A DNA stretch of 24,796 nt from a virus: positions 1-24,796 of the IMG/VR virus record IMGVR_UViG_3300003321_000148; one strand, written 5' to 3'. The notes beneath the pieces were generated by a model. That model was not told the origin of the DNA, did not search any database, and saw only the letters and a list, made by a program, of their open reading frames with translations. Shown in pieces: positions 6,563 to 13,888 of the stretch; position 1 is the stretch's first letter; each line of letters begins with the position of its first letter. A program made the position numbers and the translations under genes.

Positions 6563-6998
6563 TCCGGGCGTTACGACCGGTGTAGCGTGGGCCGACTTTA
6601 GTGAAGAAGGAATTCCTGAGCTTCATACGTCAATGCCTAAAGGTTTCGAGGCCGCTTGTACTCTCTTCGAGAGGTTTGGCGGATCTCCTTATCGTTCAAA
6701 CTTCGACCTTCTCGTCATCGAGCGATTCTCAATCACCGCGAAGACGGCCACTAAGACACGCGAGGGAAGTAACCTCGCAATCGAATTGATCGGCGTCGCG
6801 AAGTGGGTAGCACTGCAGTGCGGACTAAAGGTCGAGGAACAAAGTCCCGCCGACGCGAAGAACTTCGCGTCTGACATGAAGCTAAGAAAACTTGGCTGGT
6901 ACACACCCGGGCCGGATCACGCCCGTGACGCAACGAGACATCTACTTCTCGCCGCCGTTCGTCACAAAGCTATTGACTTGAAGTACCTGATACCCTAG
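6543..6998 (+). CDS. RuvC-like Holliday junction resolvase
   Basis: Beginning at GTG 6543, with AGGAGA at 6531-6536, the 151-residue product has the RNase H-like fold of RuvC: Asp7 in IIAVDPGVTTGVAWAD, Glu60 in FDLLVIERFS and a C-terminal acidic site in DHARDATRHLLLAA (Asp129). These residues would bind two metal ions to cut branched DNA. Phages use such enzymes to resolve recombination intermediates and branched replication products before packaging. It fits the recombination set downstream (Cas4/RecB-like nuclease, Sak4-like ATPase, SSB-like protein). The longer in-frame extension upstream overlaps another gene and lacks the fold. Confidence 0.85.
   Translation: MKIIAVDPGVTTGVAWADFSEEGIPELHTSMPKGFEAACTLFERFGGSPYRSNFDLLVIERFSITAKTATKTREGSNLAIELIGVAKWVALQCGLKVEEQSPADAKNFASDMKLRKLGWYTPGPDHARDATRHLLLAAVRHKAIDLKYLIP
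6988..6996 (+). promoter_or_regulatory. TGATACCCT motif, possible extended -10
   Basis: TGATACCCT, identical to the copy at 2425-2433, lies at the end of the resolvase gene and 20 bases before the next ATG. TTGACT at 6973-6978 is close, but its 12-bp spacing is too short for a normal -35, so an extended -10 reading is preferred. Confidence 0.3.
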
Positions 6999-7016
6999 AC
7001 GGGTAAGGAGGAACAA

Positions 7017-7193
7017 ATGACTTTCTTTAGAGACATTCTTGATCAGCTTCATAAAGAAAGTACGCGACTGTACGTTTCAGGTCCACGGTCTGACACCTAT
7101 AAACGAGGATTGACAGATCTACTTAAGGAAGCATTAAAGCAACATGATCTTTACCAGCGTGCGGCTAGCCAAGAAGACAGAATCGGCTTTTAG
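7017..7193 (+). CDS. Small hypothetical protein (58 aa)
   Basis: An ATG at 7017 follows AAGGAGGA at 7005-7012 with ideal spacing and opens a 58-residue frame ending three bases before the helicase start. The product (MTFFRDILDQLHKESTRLYV at its start) looks like two amphipathic helices with a charged end (ASQEDRIGF). GC content over 7021-7080 is about 38%, well below the average here. It has no recognised motif. The strong site and exact fit between neighbours make it likely real. Confidence 0.65.
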   Translation: MTFFRDILDQLHKESTRLYVSGPRSDTYKRGLTDLLKEALKQHDLYQRAASQEDRIGF

Positions 7194-7196
7194 AAG

Positions 7197-8927
7197 ATGC
7201 CAGTCGCTGAACTTGTAGACGGTCGTATCGTGCTCGGCTCCGAGTACCGCGAGCGTGAACGTATCAAATTACTTCCCGGCGCAAAGTGGGACACACACGC
7301 GCAGACGTGGTGGTGTCCTCTCTCGTGGGCGGCCTGCATTCAGTTACGCGGAATCTTCGGGGAAGACCTACAGGTAGGCGAGAGTCTCAGCACGTGGGCA
7401 CAGAATGAGCGACGGACGCGAATTGATCCGTGCCTTGCATTGAGAACGGCCGAAGACGGACCTCTCGAATACGAAGATCTCGGTCTGCGACCGTTTCAGC
7501 GAGCCGGTATTCAGTTTCTTGCGACGGCAAGACAGGCACTAATCGCGGATGACATGGGACTCGGAAAGACGGTTCAGACCATACTCGCATTTGAGGTGAT
7601 GGGAGATGATGCGTTCCCTCTTCTCGTTGTCTGTCCTAACTCGATGAAGTTTACGTGGGAGGACGAATATAAGAAGTGGGCTCCCCATCGTCGAGTGGCC
7701 GTCGTAAACGGCGGGAAGGCGACACGTCTTAAGCAAATCGCGTCGGTTCGAGACGGCGTGAACGATGTAGCGGTCATCAACTGGGAGTCACTTAGGAACC
7801 ACACGCGTCTCGCGAGTTATCCGTCAGTACGGCTTACGGACGATGAAAAGATCGAAAAGGAACTTAACGAGGTCGGATTCGTGTCTGTTGCCGCTGATGA
7901 ATGCCACAAGGCTAAGGATCCTCGCGCAAAGCAGACCAGAGCACTCTGGTATATCGGTGATAAGGCACAGAACCGCATCGCACTTACGGGAACACCCGTT
8001 GCCAACTCGCCTGAAGACATCTGGTCGATCATGCGATTCGTTGCGCCAAATGAGTGGCCTGCTAAGAGTCAAATGATCAACCGGTATGCGCTTCAGTCGT
8101 GGAACATGTTCGGTTTTATGGAGATCTGTGGCCTCAAGTCGGAGACTAAAGACGAGCTCTTTAAGATCCTTGATCCGCGCTTCATCCGACGCACTAAGGA
8201 AGCCGTCCTTACACAACTTCCTGCGAAGACGTATACGACGCGTACGGTTGAGATGACGCCTAAGCAGCGAAAGGCGTATGACGAGATTCGCAAGGTAATG
8301 ATTACTGAGCTTGAAGAGGGTATTCTCGTCGCGACGAATCCGCTCGCTAAGATGACGAGGCTCCTTCAGTTTGCATCGGCGTACGGTGAGATCGTGGACG
8401 GTAATCTCGTTCTTACCGATCCCTCGTGTAAGGTAGACGCTCTACTTGAGATCGTTGATGAACTCGGAGATCAGCGTGCGGTCGTGTTCGCGGAGTCGCG
8501 ACAGCTAATTGAGTTAGCGTATAAGCGTCTCATTCGAGCACGTCCGCACGGTCCTGGTCTTTCGGTAGGAATGATTACCGGCAACATCGATGAACACTCA
8601 CGTAAGGAAGCCGTAGACGCGTTTAACGCGGGCAAGCATAAGGTAATGCTGATGACCCTCGGTGCGGGGTCGGAGGGACTCTCATTTCCAGGCTGCTCAA
8701 CTGAGGTGTTTCTGCAAAGAAGCTTCTCCGCAGTGAAGAATAAGCAGGCTGAGGATCGCTGTCACGGAATCGGTCGCGGTGTTGAGGGAGTGTCAACGAC
8801 AATCATTGACGTAGTTGCCGAGGGAACTCTCGAGGAACGCGTTAGGGAAGTACTTCTCGAAAAGGGAGAAATGATGGAAGAGGTAGTTCGCGACGAAGAA
8901 ATACTCATGAAGTGGCTCGCAAAGTGA
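7197..8927 (+). CDS. SNF2/DEAD-like superfamily 2 helicase
   Basis: This 576-residue ATPase has an N-terminal HARP-like segment (GAKWDTHAQTWWCPLSW), then SNF2 motif I with Walker A (DDMGLGKT, about 118-125) and motif II as DECH (234-237). Motif III is LTGTP (263-267), and a C-terminal RecA lobe carries ITGN and GSEGLSF. Motif VI reads DRCHGIGR where most members have DRxHRIGQ, so one conserved Arg is replaced. It should translocate on duplex DNA, and phage versions are linked to replication, fork remodelling or strand annealing. Upstream is only a weak site (TTTTAGAAG). Its end overlaps the next gene. Confidence 0.92.
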   Translation: MPVAELVDGRIVLGSEYRERERIKLLPGAKWDTHAQTWWCPLSWAACIQLRGIFGEDLQVGESLSTWAQNERRTRIDPCLALRTAEDGPLEYEDLGLRPFQRAGIQFLATARQALIADDMGLGKTVQTILAFEVMGDDAFPLLVVCPNSMKFTWEDEYKKWAPHRRVAVVNGGKATRLKQIASVRDGVNDVAVINWESLRNHTRLASYPSVRLTDDEKIEKELNEVGFVSVAADECHKAKDPRAKQTRALWYIGDKAQNRIALTGTPVANSPEDIWSIMRFVAPNEWPAKSQMINRYALQSWNMFGFMEICGLKSETKDELFKILDPRFIRRTKEAVLTQLPAKTYTTRTVEMTPKQRKAYDEIRKVMITELEEGILVATNPLAKMTRLLQFASAYGEIVDGNLVLTDPSCKVDALLEIVDELGDQRAVVFAESRQLIELAYKRLIRARPHGPGLSVGMITGNIDEHSRKEAVDAFNAGKHKVMLMTLGAGSEGLSFPGCSTEVFLQRSFSAVKNKQAEDRCHGIGRGVEGVSTTIIDVVAEGTLEERVREVLLEKGEMMEEVVRDEEILMKWLAK

Positions 8928-9475
8928 ATAGTCACATTCAAGTAGCCCACGGTCGCGTCATCGATCCGCTCAATCCCGATCCTGACAAGATCAAGATCGT
9001 TGACATCGCACACTCGCTTGCGCATCAGTGTCGCTACGCCGGACACGTGAAGGAGTTCTATAGCGTCGCGCAGCATAGCATCATCGCGTCGATGATCGTT
9101 TCCGTTGAGAACGCGTTTTCCGCGCTAATGCACGATGCCTCCGAGGCGTACCTGGTAGACGTACCGTCACCTCTGAAGAACGCGCTCTTTGGTGACCGGT
9201 ACCGTGAGGTCGAGAACCTCCTAATGACTACCATCGCTAAGAAGTACGGATTCGCGTGGCCCATGCCTAAGGAGGTGGAGTACGCCGACAACGCACTGCT
9301 ACGTACCGAGGTGCGTGACCTGATGTGGCCAGTATCGGACTGCTCATTCGACCTCTGGAGTCCGTGGTTCTTTGCTGATCCGCTTCCTGATACGATCGCT
9401 CCGTGGGCACCTGTGTTTACCGAGAAGGCATTCATTAAAAGATTCATCGAACTAGGAGGGAACGTTGACGACTAA
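8924..9475 (+). CDS. HD-domain phosphohydrolase (YfbR-like nucleotidase)
   Basis: The product carries an HD metal site: EFYSVAQHS (His51), then ALMHDASEAYLVDVPSPLK with the His70-Asp71 pair, and a later YADN acidic residue. This matches the phage group related to the 5'-deoxynucleotidase YfbR, which hydrolyses deoxynucleoside monophosphates. A role in remodelling the nucleotide pool, for example removing unmodified dNMPs, suits the nearby pyrimidine-modifying genes but is inference. The GTG at 8924 gives a GTGA overlap with the helicase stop; another GTG at 8912 adds four residues. The C-terminus is Trp-rich (FDLWSPWFF). Confidence 0.8.
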   Translation: MNSHIQVAHGRVIDPLNPDPDKIKIVDIAHSLAHQCRYAGHVKEFYSVAQHSIIASMIVSVENAFSALMHDASEAYLVDVPSPLKNALFGDRYREVENLLMTTIAKKYGFAWPMPKEVEYADNALLRTEVRDLMWPVSDCSFDLWSPWFFADPLPDTIAPWAPVFTEKAFIKRFIELGGNVDD

Positions 9476-9743
9476 GAAGGAAGCAGACGAGGCAGTCAAT
9501 CCCAAGCACTACTCGGACTTCGGTGATTACAGCGCCGTCATCATCATTCGCGTGTGGGATAAGATCCGCAAGGCCGCCGGCGTCGAACCAATAAGTTTCG
9601 CAGTAGGAAATGCCATTAAGTACATTCAGCGCGCAGGATTTAAGCCCGGTGAGGAGGAGGTACGTGATCTAAAGAAATCGATCTGGTACCTTCAGTCACG
9701 AATTCACGAGATTGACCCAACCGAACCGGATCCCGCAGCATGA
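9465..9743 (+). CDS. DUF3310-family protein
   Basis: The 92-residue product contains VNPKHYSDF near the N-terminus, a middle helix FAVGNAIKYIQRAG, and DLKKSIWYLQSRI near the end. This is the pattern of the DUF3310 family common in tailed phages and often loosely labelled nucleotide kinase, although no P-loop is present. The function is not established. A TTG start at 9465 is supported by AGGAGG at 9454-9459. It overlaps both the HD gene and the following gene by a few bases, so it belongs to the same translational unit. Confidence 0.8.
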   Translation: MTTKKEADEAVNPKHYSDFGDYSAVIIIRVWDKIRKAAGVEPISFAVGNAIKYIQRAGFKPGEEEVRDLKKSIWYLQSRIHEIDPTEPDPAA

Positions 9744-10372
9744 CCTGCATCGTCGGACTTGTAGGTACGAAGGGAGTCCTAATTGCCGGTGACGCCCAGG
9801 GAAGCACCGACTGGACGAAGCGTGAAGACGTTTCCGCCAAAGTCTATCAGCTCTCTGAGCTTCTCGCCGTAGGATACTGCGGATCAGGTCGATTTGGTCA
9901 AATCCTTCAGTACCACCTCATGGACTCACTCGATGATCCTCCGCTCGGTGTTGACGAACATCGCTGGGTCGTACGTGACTTCGTACCGTATCTTCGAGAC
10001 CTTACCGAACAGCACGGACATCTTCACGTTTACCACAACGTCGAGGAGTTCGGTCCGTCTGAGTTTCTCTTCGGCGTGCGAGGACGACTCTTCTCCGTGT
10101 TTAATGACTTTAGCGTAGGTGAGCACATTCTTCCGTTCGAAGCGATCGGATCCGGAGGCGAGACTGCTGCAGGCTCCGTCCACGGTGAGCTAGGGGATGA
10201 TCCGGGACCTATTGAGGATCGCCTTCTTCTTCCGATCGCTACGCGTGCGATCGAAGCCGCTGAGCGACTAACTCTTCACGTAGGAGGAAAGATTTCAGCC
10301 GTCAAAACGAAGCAGTGGACGACTGAAGAAATTCAGCTCGCACGATTGATCATAGGAGGTAGGAAGAGATAA
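9740..10372 (+). CDS. Proteasome beta / HslV-like Ntn hydrolase
   Basis: The protein begins M-T-CIVGLVGTKGVLIAGD. If Met1 is removed, Thr becomes residue 1, and then Asp17 (IAGD) and Lys33 (VSAK) fall exactly at the positions of the proteasome/HslV catalytic residues. A later AIGSGGETAAGS matches the Ser-Gly-Gly near the active site. It therefore looks like an N-terminal nucleophile peptidase without a propeptide, 210 residues. Family members form rings that degrade unfolded proteins delivered by an ATPase; phage versions may process phage or host proteins. No HslU-like unfoldase lies beside it, though an FtsH-like AAA gene occurs at 23824. The start overlaps the previous stop (ATGA). Confidence 0.75.
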   Translation: MTCIVGLVGTKGVLIAGDAQGSTDWTKREDVSAKVYQLSELLAVGYCGSGRFGQILQYHLMDSLDDPPLGVDEHRWVVRDFVPYLRDLTEQHGHLHVYHNVEEFGPSEFLFGVRGRLFSVFNDFSVGEHILPFEAIGSGGETAAGSVHGELGDDPGPIEDRLLLPIATRAIEAAERLTLHVGGKISAVKTKQWTTEEIQLARLIIGGRKR

Positions 10373-11037
10373 TGACTGTTGAGTTTCCGAGTCCTGTTCA
10401 TGAATTTGAGTTTCCGCATCCGTTTCCTACGCACGAGTTCACTATCGTGGAGGAACCGCATGATCGCTGGCAGGAACTTGTTGCGCTCTTGAAGAAGCCT
10501 AATACGCTCGTTGTGAACCTCTACGGCGGCCCCGGCACGGGGAAGTCAACGACCGCAGCGCTCGTATTCGGTTTGTTAAAGCAGCGAGGAATTACAGCCG
10601 AGCTAGCTCCTGAGGTTGCGAAGGACTTCGTGTGGGAACAGCGTGAGAGAACTCTAGAGAATCAGGTGTACATCTTCGGTAAGCAGTATCATCGAATCTG
10701 GCGCCTTGTAGGACAGGTCGATGTTGTCATCTCAGACGGTCCCTTACTTCTTTCGCTTTACTACGCAAGAAACGTCGTAGGAGGTCCCGAGGTAGCGGCG
10801 CTTGCAAAGATTGCGCACGCATCGATGAACAACCTCGACATCTACCTAACTCGTAACAACGTTAACCATCCCTATGACACGAGCGGTCGCTACCAGACGC
10901 TTCAGCAGGCCGAGAAGGTTGATCGCGAGATCAGAAAGACACTCGATGACGCCGGTTGCTCGTACATCGAAGTTGAGATGGGTGACGGCGCTGCTGAGAC
11001 TATCGCGGACCTCGTAGAGAAACTTGTTACGCCTTAG
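10372..11037 (+). CDS. P-loop ATPase / nucleotide kinase-like (AAA_28 type)
   Basis: A Walker A motif (GGPGTGKST, residues 52-60) lies after a short Phe/Pro-rich leader (FEFPHPFPTHEF). The body resembles phage AAA_28/NadR-like proteins: LAPEVAKDFVWE, IFGKQYHRIWRL, VVISDGPLLLSLYY as a likely Walker B region, and YLTRNN before a lid-like Arg segment. These proteins are thought to phosphorylate small molecules or nucleotides, but the substrate is not known. It could supply the nucleotide kinase step for a modified deoxynucleotide. AGGAGGT at 10354-10360 drives a TAATG start overlapping the previous stop. Confidence 0.75.
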   Translation: MTVEFPSPVHEFEFPHPFPTHEFTIVEEPHDRWQELVALLKKPNTLVVNLYGGPGTGKSTTAALVFGLLKQRGITAELAPEVAKDFVWEQRERTLENQVYIFGKQYHRIWRLVGQVDVVISDGPLLLSLYYARNVVGGPEVAALAKIAHASMNNLDIYLTRNNVNHPYDTSGRYQTLQQAEKVDREIRKTLDDAGCSYIEVEMGDGAAETIADLVEKLVTP

Positions 11038-11953
11038 TAACTCGGAGATGACAACCTTCCGTCGCTGTCGGCGGAAGTGGTGGCTGTCTTACTACAGACG
11101 GTTAATTCCTCGCGCGACATATCCGTACGGATCTCCCATCTCGATCGGAAACCTCGTGCATGACGCGCTTGCGGCGTACTACGACCCGAATCTTCGGACC
11201 GATCCCGTTCACTACGCACAAGATAAGGTTAATGAGGCGATCGAGAGTGATCCGGGTTACGCAATCGAGATTGAGAAGGAGTGGGAACTCGTTCAGGCAA
11301 TGCTTATGGGATATGTTGAATGGCTAGAGGAAACAGGCGCGGACTCCGACCTACGTTTCTTAGGATCGGAGCGTAAGGTAGAAGTTCCGATGACCGAAAA
11401 CGTAACATTGATTTCCAAGCTCGATGCTCCCGTTGAGCAGATCTCAGACGGCGCTAAGCTCGCACTCGAGCACAAGACCGTAGGATCCCTCACCCAACCT
11501 CTTGAGGGTCTTAAGATCGACACGCAACTGCTGACGGAGCACCTCGTTCGCTTCCTAGACGCACAAGCTAAGGGAGCAACGGTCGAGGAGGCGTATGATC
11601 AGTGTCAAGGAGTTCTCTACAACATGCTTCGGAAGGTTAAGCGGACGGCACGCGCGACACCTCCCTTCTACGGCCGTGAGATCGTTCCGCACAACATCCA
11701 CGAGCTTCGAAATCACTGGAAGCACGTTCTCACGATCGCGAATGAAATTCTAACGACGACGGCTCGACTTGACGCGGGAGAAAATCCTCATACTGTGGTA
11801 CTGCCGTCACCCGACAGGTCTTGCGGATGGCAGTGCCAGTTCTTCAAGATCTGTGCGATGTTCGATGACAACTCACGTGTCGAGGACGCAATCGAAGCAA
11901 TGTATGAGGAAGGTGACCCGCTCGCCCGCTATCAGGATACGGAGGACCTATAG
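11024..11953 (+). CDS. Cas4/RecB-like PD-(D/E)XK exonuclease with Fe-S cluster
   Basis: The 309-residue protein has His46, Asp134 (ISKLDAPVE), Glu149-x-Lys151 (LALEHKT) and a downstream Gln, forming the PD-(D/E)XK nuclease site. Cys15 (FRRCRRKWW) combines with Cys267, Cys271 and Cys277 (CGWQCQFFKIC), the arrangement of the 4Fe-4S cluster in Cas4 and AddB. Phages use such nucleases to resect DNA ends for recombination. The next conserved genes are a Sak4-like ATPase and an SSB-like protein, a complete recombination set. TTG at 11024 is used because it just overlaps the previous stop; the upstream site is weak. Confidence 0.88.
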   Translation: MLRLSNSEMTTFRRCRRKWWLSYYRRLIPRATYPYGSPISIGNLVHDALAAYYDPNLRTDPVHYAQDKVNEAIESDPGYAIEIEKEWELVQAMLMGYVEWLEETGADSDLRFLGSERKVEVPMTENVTLISKLDAPVEQISDGAKLALEHKTVGSLTQPLEGLKIDTQLLTEHLVRFLDAQAKGATVEEAYDQCQGVLYNMLRKVKRTARATPPFYGREIVPHNIHELRNHWKHVLTIANEILTTTARLDAGENPHTVVLPSPDRSCGWQCQFFKICAMFDDNSRVEDAIEAMYEEGDPLARYQDTEDL

Positions 11954-12162
11954 TGTACACAATCGTCTTTTTAGAAGACTGGGTGGTGCTTTATGACCCG
12001 GAGGGTAAGTGCGTCTATCAAGATCACTCAATTAGTGAAGATAAGATGCTTGATCTTTTGAAGATCAAATACGAGGTTATCATTGATGACGAGGTAGTAC
12101 GCGACTACGCGTATGAAAATGGATACTTACCTAACAACCTAAGTGATCTTCCCCGTTCCTGA
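11953..12162 (+). CDS. Hypothetical small acidic protein
   Basis: A GTG at 11953 overlaps the nuclease stop codon by one base. The 69-residue product (MYTIVFLEDWVVLYDPEGKC at its start) is acidic and aromatic with alternating strands, and ends in LPNNLSDLPRS. GC content over 12001-12060 is about 38%, lower than the flanking nuclease and ATPase genes. Its stop codon is part of the TGATACAAT promoter-like motif. No family is recognised. Confidence 0.6.
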   Translation: MYTIVFLEDWVVLYDPEGKCVYQDHSISEDKMLDLLKIKYEVIIDDEVVRDYAYENGYLPNNLSDLPRS

Positions 12163-12168
12163 TACAAT
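12160..12168 (+). promoter_or_regulatory. Extended -10 motif TGATACAAT
   Basis: TG-A-TACAAT is a strong extended -10 (5 of 6 matches to TATAAT). It lies 28 bases before the proposed ATT start of the Sak4-like gene. It is the best promoter match among the five TGATACnnT copies and could give recombination genes their own transcript. Confidence 0.4.
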
Positions 12169-12195
12169 GAACCTCGTCAACTGAGGAGGAAAGAG

Positions 12196-12924
12196 ATTCG
12201 CGCAACACTAACAGGACTCGTTCACGGCGAGTCGAAGGTCGGAAAGTCGTGGTTCGGTGCGTCAGGTCCGGCGCCTCGTCTAATCCTTGACGCAGAAGGC
12301 CGGGGTAAGTTCACGCCTTGTGAGATCGGTCGCGTGTACTGGGATCCTCGCGCCGGTGCACCGCCTCGCTACGACGGGACATGGGACACGTGCATCGCTT
12401 CGATCGCTGAGTATGACCTCATGCAACTGGCATACCGTTGGCTGCGTCAGGGAGAACACGACTTCGTGTCGATCTCCGTTGACTCACTGATGGAGATTCA
12501 GAAGCGTTGCATCGATAACGAGGTCGGTCCTAACGCGCTTCAGATTCAGGATTGGGGAACGTTACTTCGTCACCTCGAGAAGTTGGTGCGTGAATATCGA
12601 GATTTAACACTCGTGAGCAACAGCCCGATCAGCGTGGTGACGTTCATCGTCGGGACGCAGCTTATCGACGGCGTGCAGCGCCCACTACTTCAAGGTGCAC
12701 TTCGCAACACCGTACCTTACTACGTCGACTTTACGGGCTACATCTTTAAGCAGCCTGTAACATCTCCCGAGGGTGTAACAACATACGTGAAGTCGATGCT
12801 CGTTGATGCGCAGCCGGGTTTCGTAGCCGGTGACGGTACGGGAAATCAGCTTGGCGGACCGATCATTCGTGAACCTAACCTAACTAAACTCTATGAACGA
12901 ATCCAGGAGGGTAGCTCTAAGTGA
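12196..12924 (+). CDS. Sak4-like recombinase ATPase (RecA-fold, AAA_24), ATT start
   Basis: The frame holds Walker A HGESKVGKSWFGAS, followed by RLILDAEGRGKF and a Walker B-like FVSISVDSL, the pattern of phage Sak4/AAA_24 ATPases that promote annealing or strand exchange with SSB. No ATG, GTG or TTG exists in this frame between the stop at 12160 and GTG 12334, and starting there would delete the ATP site. AGGAGGA at 12184-12190 is ideally placed for ATT at 12196, so an ATT start is proposed, giving 242 residues; a sequence error is the alternative. The stop overlaps the next gene (GTGA). Confidence 0.85.
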   Translation: MRATLTGLVHGESKVGKSWFGASGPAPRLILDAEGRGKFTPCEIGRVYWDPRAGAPPRYDGTWDTCIASIAEYDLMQLAYRWLRQGEHDFVSISVDSLMEIQKRCIDNEVGPNALQIQDWGTLLRHLEKLVREYRDLTLVSNSPISVVTFIVGTQLIDGVQRPLLQGALRNTVPYYVDFTGYIFKQPVTSPEGVTTYVKSMLVDAQPGFVAGDGTGNQLGGPIIREPNLTKLYERIQEGSSK

Positions 12925-13460
12925 GTAATGAACAGACTCTCGGCGCACTTTTCGCCGAGTACGAACAGAACGCGGCAATCACGGTTCTTCCTGCGGGTAA
13001 GACCAAGCTCGAGGTAACCGCGTGCACCGTACGCAATAAGGGCGTTTGTCCCGTCTACAAGGTAGTTGAAGGTCCTGACGCGGGTAAGCGCGCGATGGCG
13101 GGCGGCATCTACCCGGGTGACACCGAGGGCGGTCGCATTGCGTTCTTCCGGAAGCTCGAGAAGTTCGGCCTCGGTAAGGAGTTCTTCCAGGCGAACCCGA
13201 CTCTCGAGGATGTCGCAAAGGCGCTGAAGGGTCGCGTTGTGGTTGTTGACCTCTCCGTTAAGGAGTGGCAGGGCGAGCCTCGTAACGAGATGGGCTTCAG
13301 CATTGAACTCGTCTCGGCTCCGAGTCTGCCTCCTGTAGGTGGCGTGCCGGTAACCACGCCGGTAGCTGATACGACCACGACGACGGTCATTCCTACGCCG
13401 GCGTCATCGGGAACTCCTGCCGTCATTCCTACAGTAACCGATACCGATCCGGGGTTCTAA
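12921..13460 (+). CDS. Single-strand DNA-binding-like protein (DUF669 type)
   Basis: The 179-residue protein has the features of phage SSB-like proteins next to Sak4 genes: an OB-like domain (TKLEVTACTVRNKG; RVVVVDLSVKEWQGEPRNEM), an AFFRKLEKFGLGKEFF-type helix (starting IAFFRKL) and a low-complexity Pro/Thr linker (TTTTTVIPTPASSGTP). The tail ends in an acidic tip plus Phe (TDTDPGF), reminiscent of the bacterial SSB tip DDDIPF that recruits partners. It should protect single strands and work with the Sak4-like ATPase. GC content over 13081-13140 reaches about 72%, perhaps from selection for expression. The GTG at 12921 overlaps the previous stop. Confidence 0.8.
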   Translation: MSNEQTLGALFAEYEQNAAITVLPAGKTKLEVTACTVRNKGVCPVYKVVEGPDAGKRAMAGGIYPGDTEGGRIAFFRKLEKFGLGKEFFQANPTLEDVAKALKGRVVVVDLSVKEWQGEPRNEMGFSIELVSAPSLPPVGGVPVTTPVADTTTTTVIPTPASSGTPAVIPTVTDTDPGF

Positions 13461-13535
13461 ATGCTAATCGCGATTCTTGTCATCACGGCAATTACGTTGC
13501 TCATCGTAGCTGCTAAAAACGGTCCAAGTACGTAA
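13461..13535 (+). CDS. 24-residue single-pass membrane microprotein
   Basis: An ATG immediately after the TAA of the previous gene opens a 24-residue frame whose TAA overlaps the next ATG (TAATG). The peptide is nearly all hydrophobic (MLIAILVITAITLLIVAA) with a short polar end (KNGPST), so it should be a single transmembrane helix. The exact fit between stop and start codons argues for a real gene. It might be a regulator of lysis or a small membrane effector, but there is no direct evidence. Confidence 0.5.
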   Translation: MLIAILVITAITLLIVAAKNGPST

Positions 13536-13888
13536 TGCTCTTCGGAACATGGCTCGCTGAGACCGCTGAGCTTCAGCGGTTGTCATACGGTCGCGACATC
13601 GACGAGATGGAGTTCGAGTCCTGGATCACGTACGTTCGTGAGCAGACGCTCGCGGCGTTCGTTGAGCTAGGTGAGTTCATCCAGAAGCTTCGCTGGAAGC
13701 CCTGGGGAAAGGTCAAGTCTCCTCCCGATGACTGGGAGCGAGAGGAGATCATCGAGGAAATCGTGGACGTACTTCACTTCATCGCAAATGACCTCTACGC
13801 TCTCGGTGTAAGCGATGAAGAGCTTTCAACCGCGTATAAGAAGAAAATGGATAAGAACCGTGAACGTATGGCTGCAGGAGGTCACTAG
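13535..13888 (+). CDS. All-alpha NTP pyrophosphatase (MazG / dimeric dUTPase-like)
   Basis: The 117-residue helical protein contains FVELGEFIQKLRWKPWG and, after a gap, EIIEEIVDVLHFIANDLYALG. The acidic ExxE and ExxxD residues that bind magnesium are there (Glu44/Glu47, Glu74/Asp78). The KxW and DVLHF elements resemble dimeric dUTPases and T4 dCTPase more than general MazG. It likely converts dUTP or dCTP to the monophosphate plus pyrophosphate. With the dCMP-type TS-family enzyme at 106, a dCTPase role feeding dCMP would parallel T4. The start overlaps the upstream stop and the end overlaps the methyltransferase start. Confidence 0.75.
   Translation: MLFGTWLAETAELQRLSYGRDIDEMEFESWITYVREQTLAAFVELGEFIQKLRWKPWGKVKSPPDDWEREEIIEEIVDVLHFIANDLYALGVSDEELSTAYKKKMDKNRERMAAGGH

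Noticed and set aside
12334-12924. GTG 12334 as start of the Sak4-like gene
   Set aside because: It would remove the Walker A motif encoded just upstream, and it lacks a ribosome binding site, whereas AGGAGGA precedes ATT 12196.
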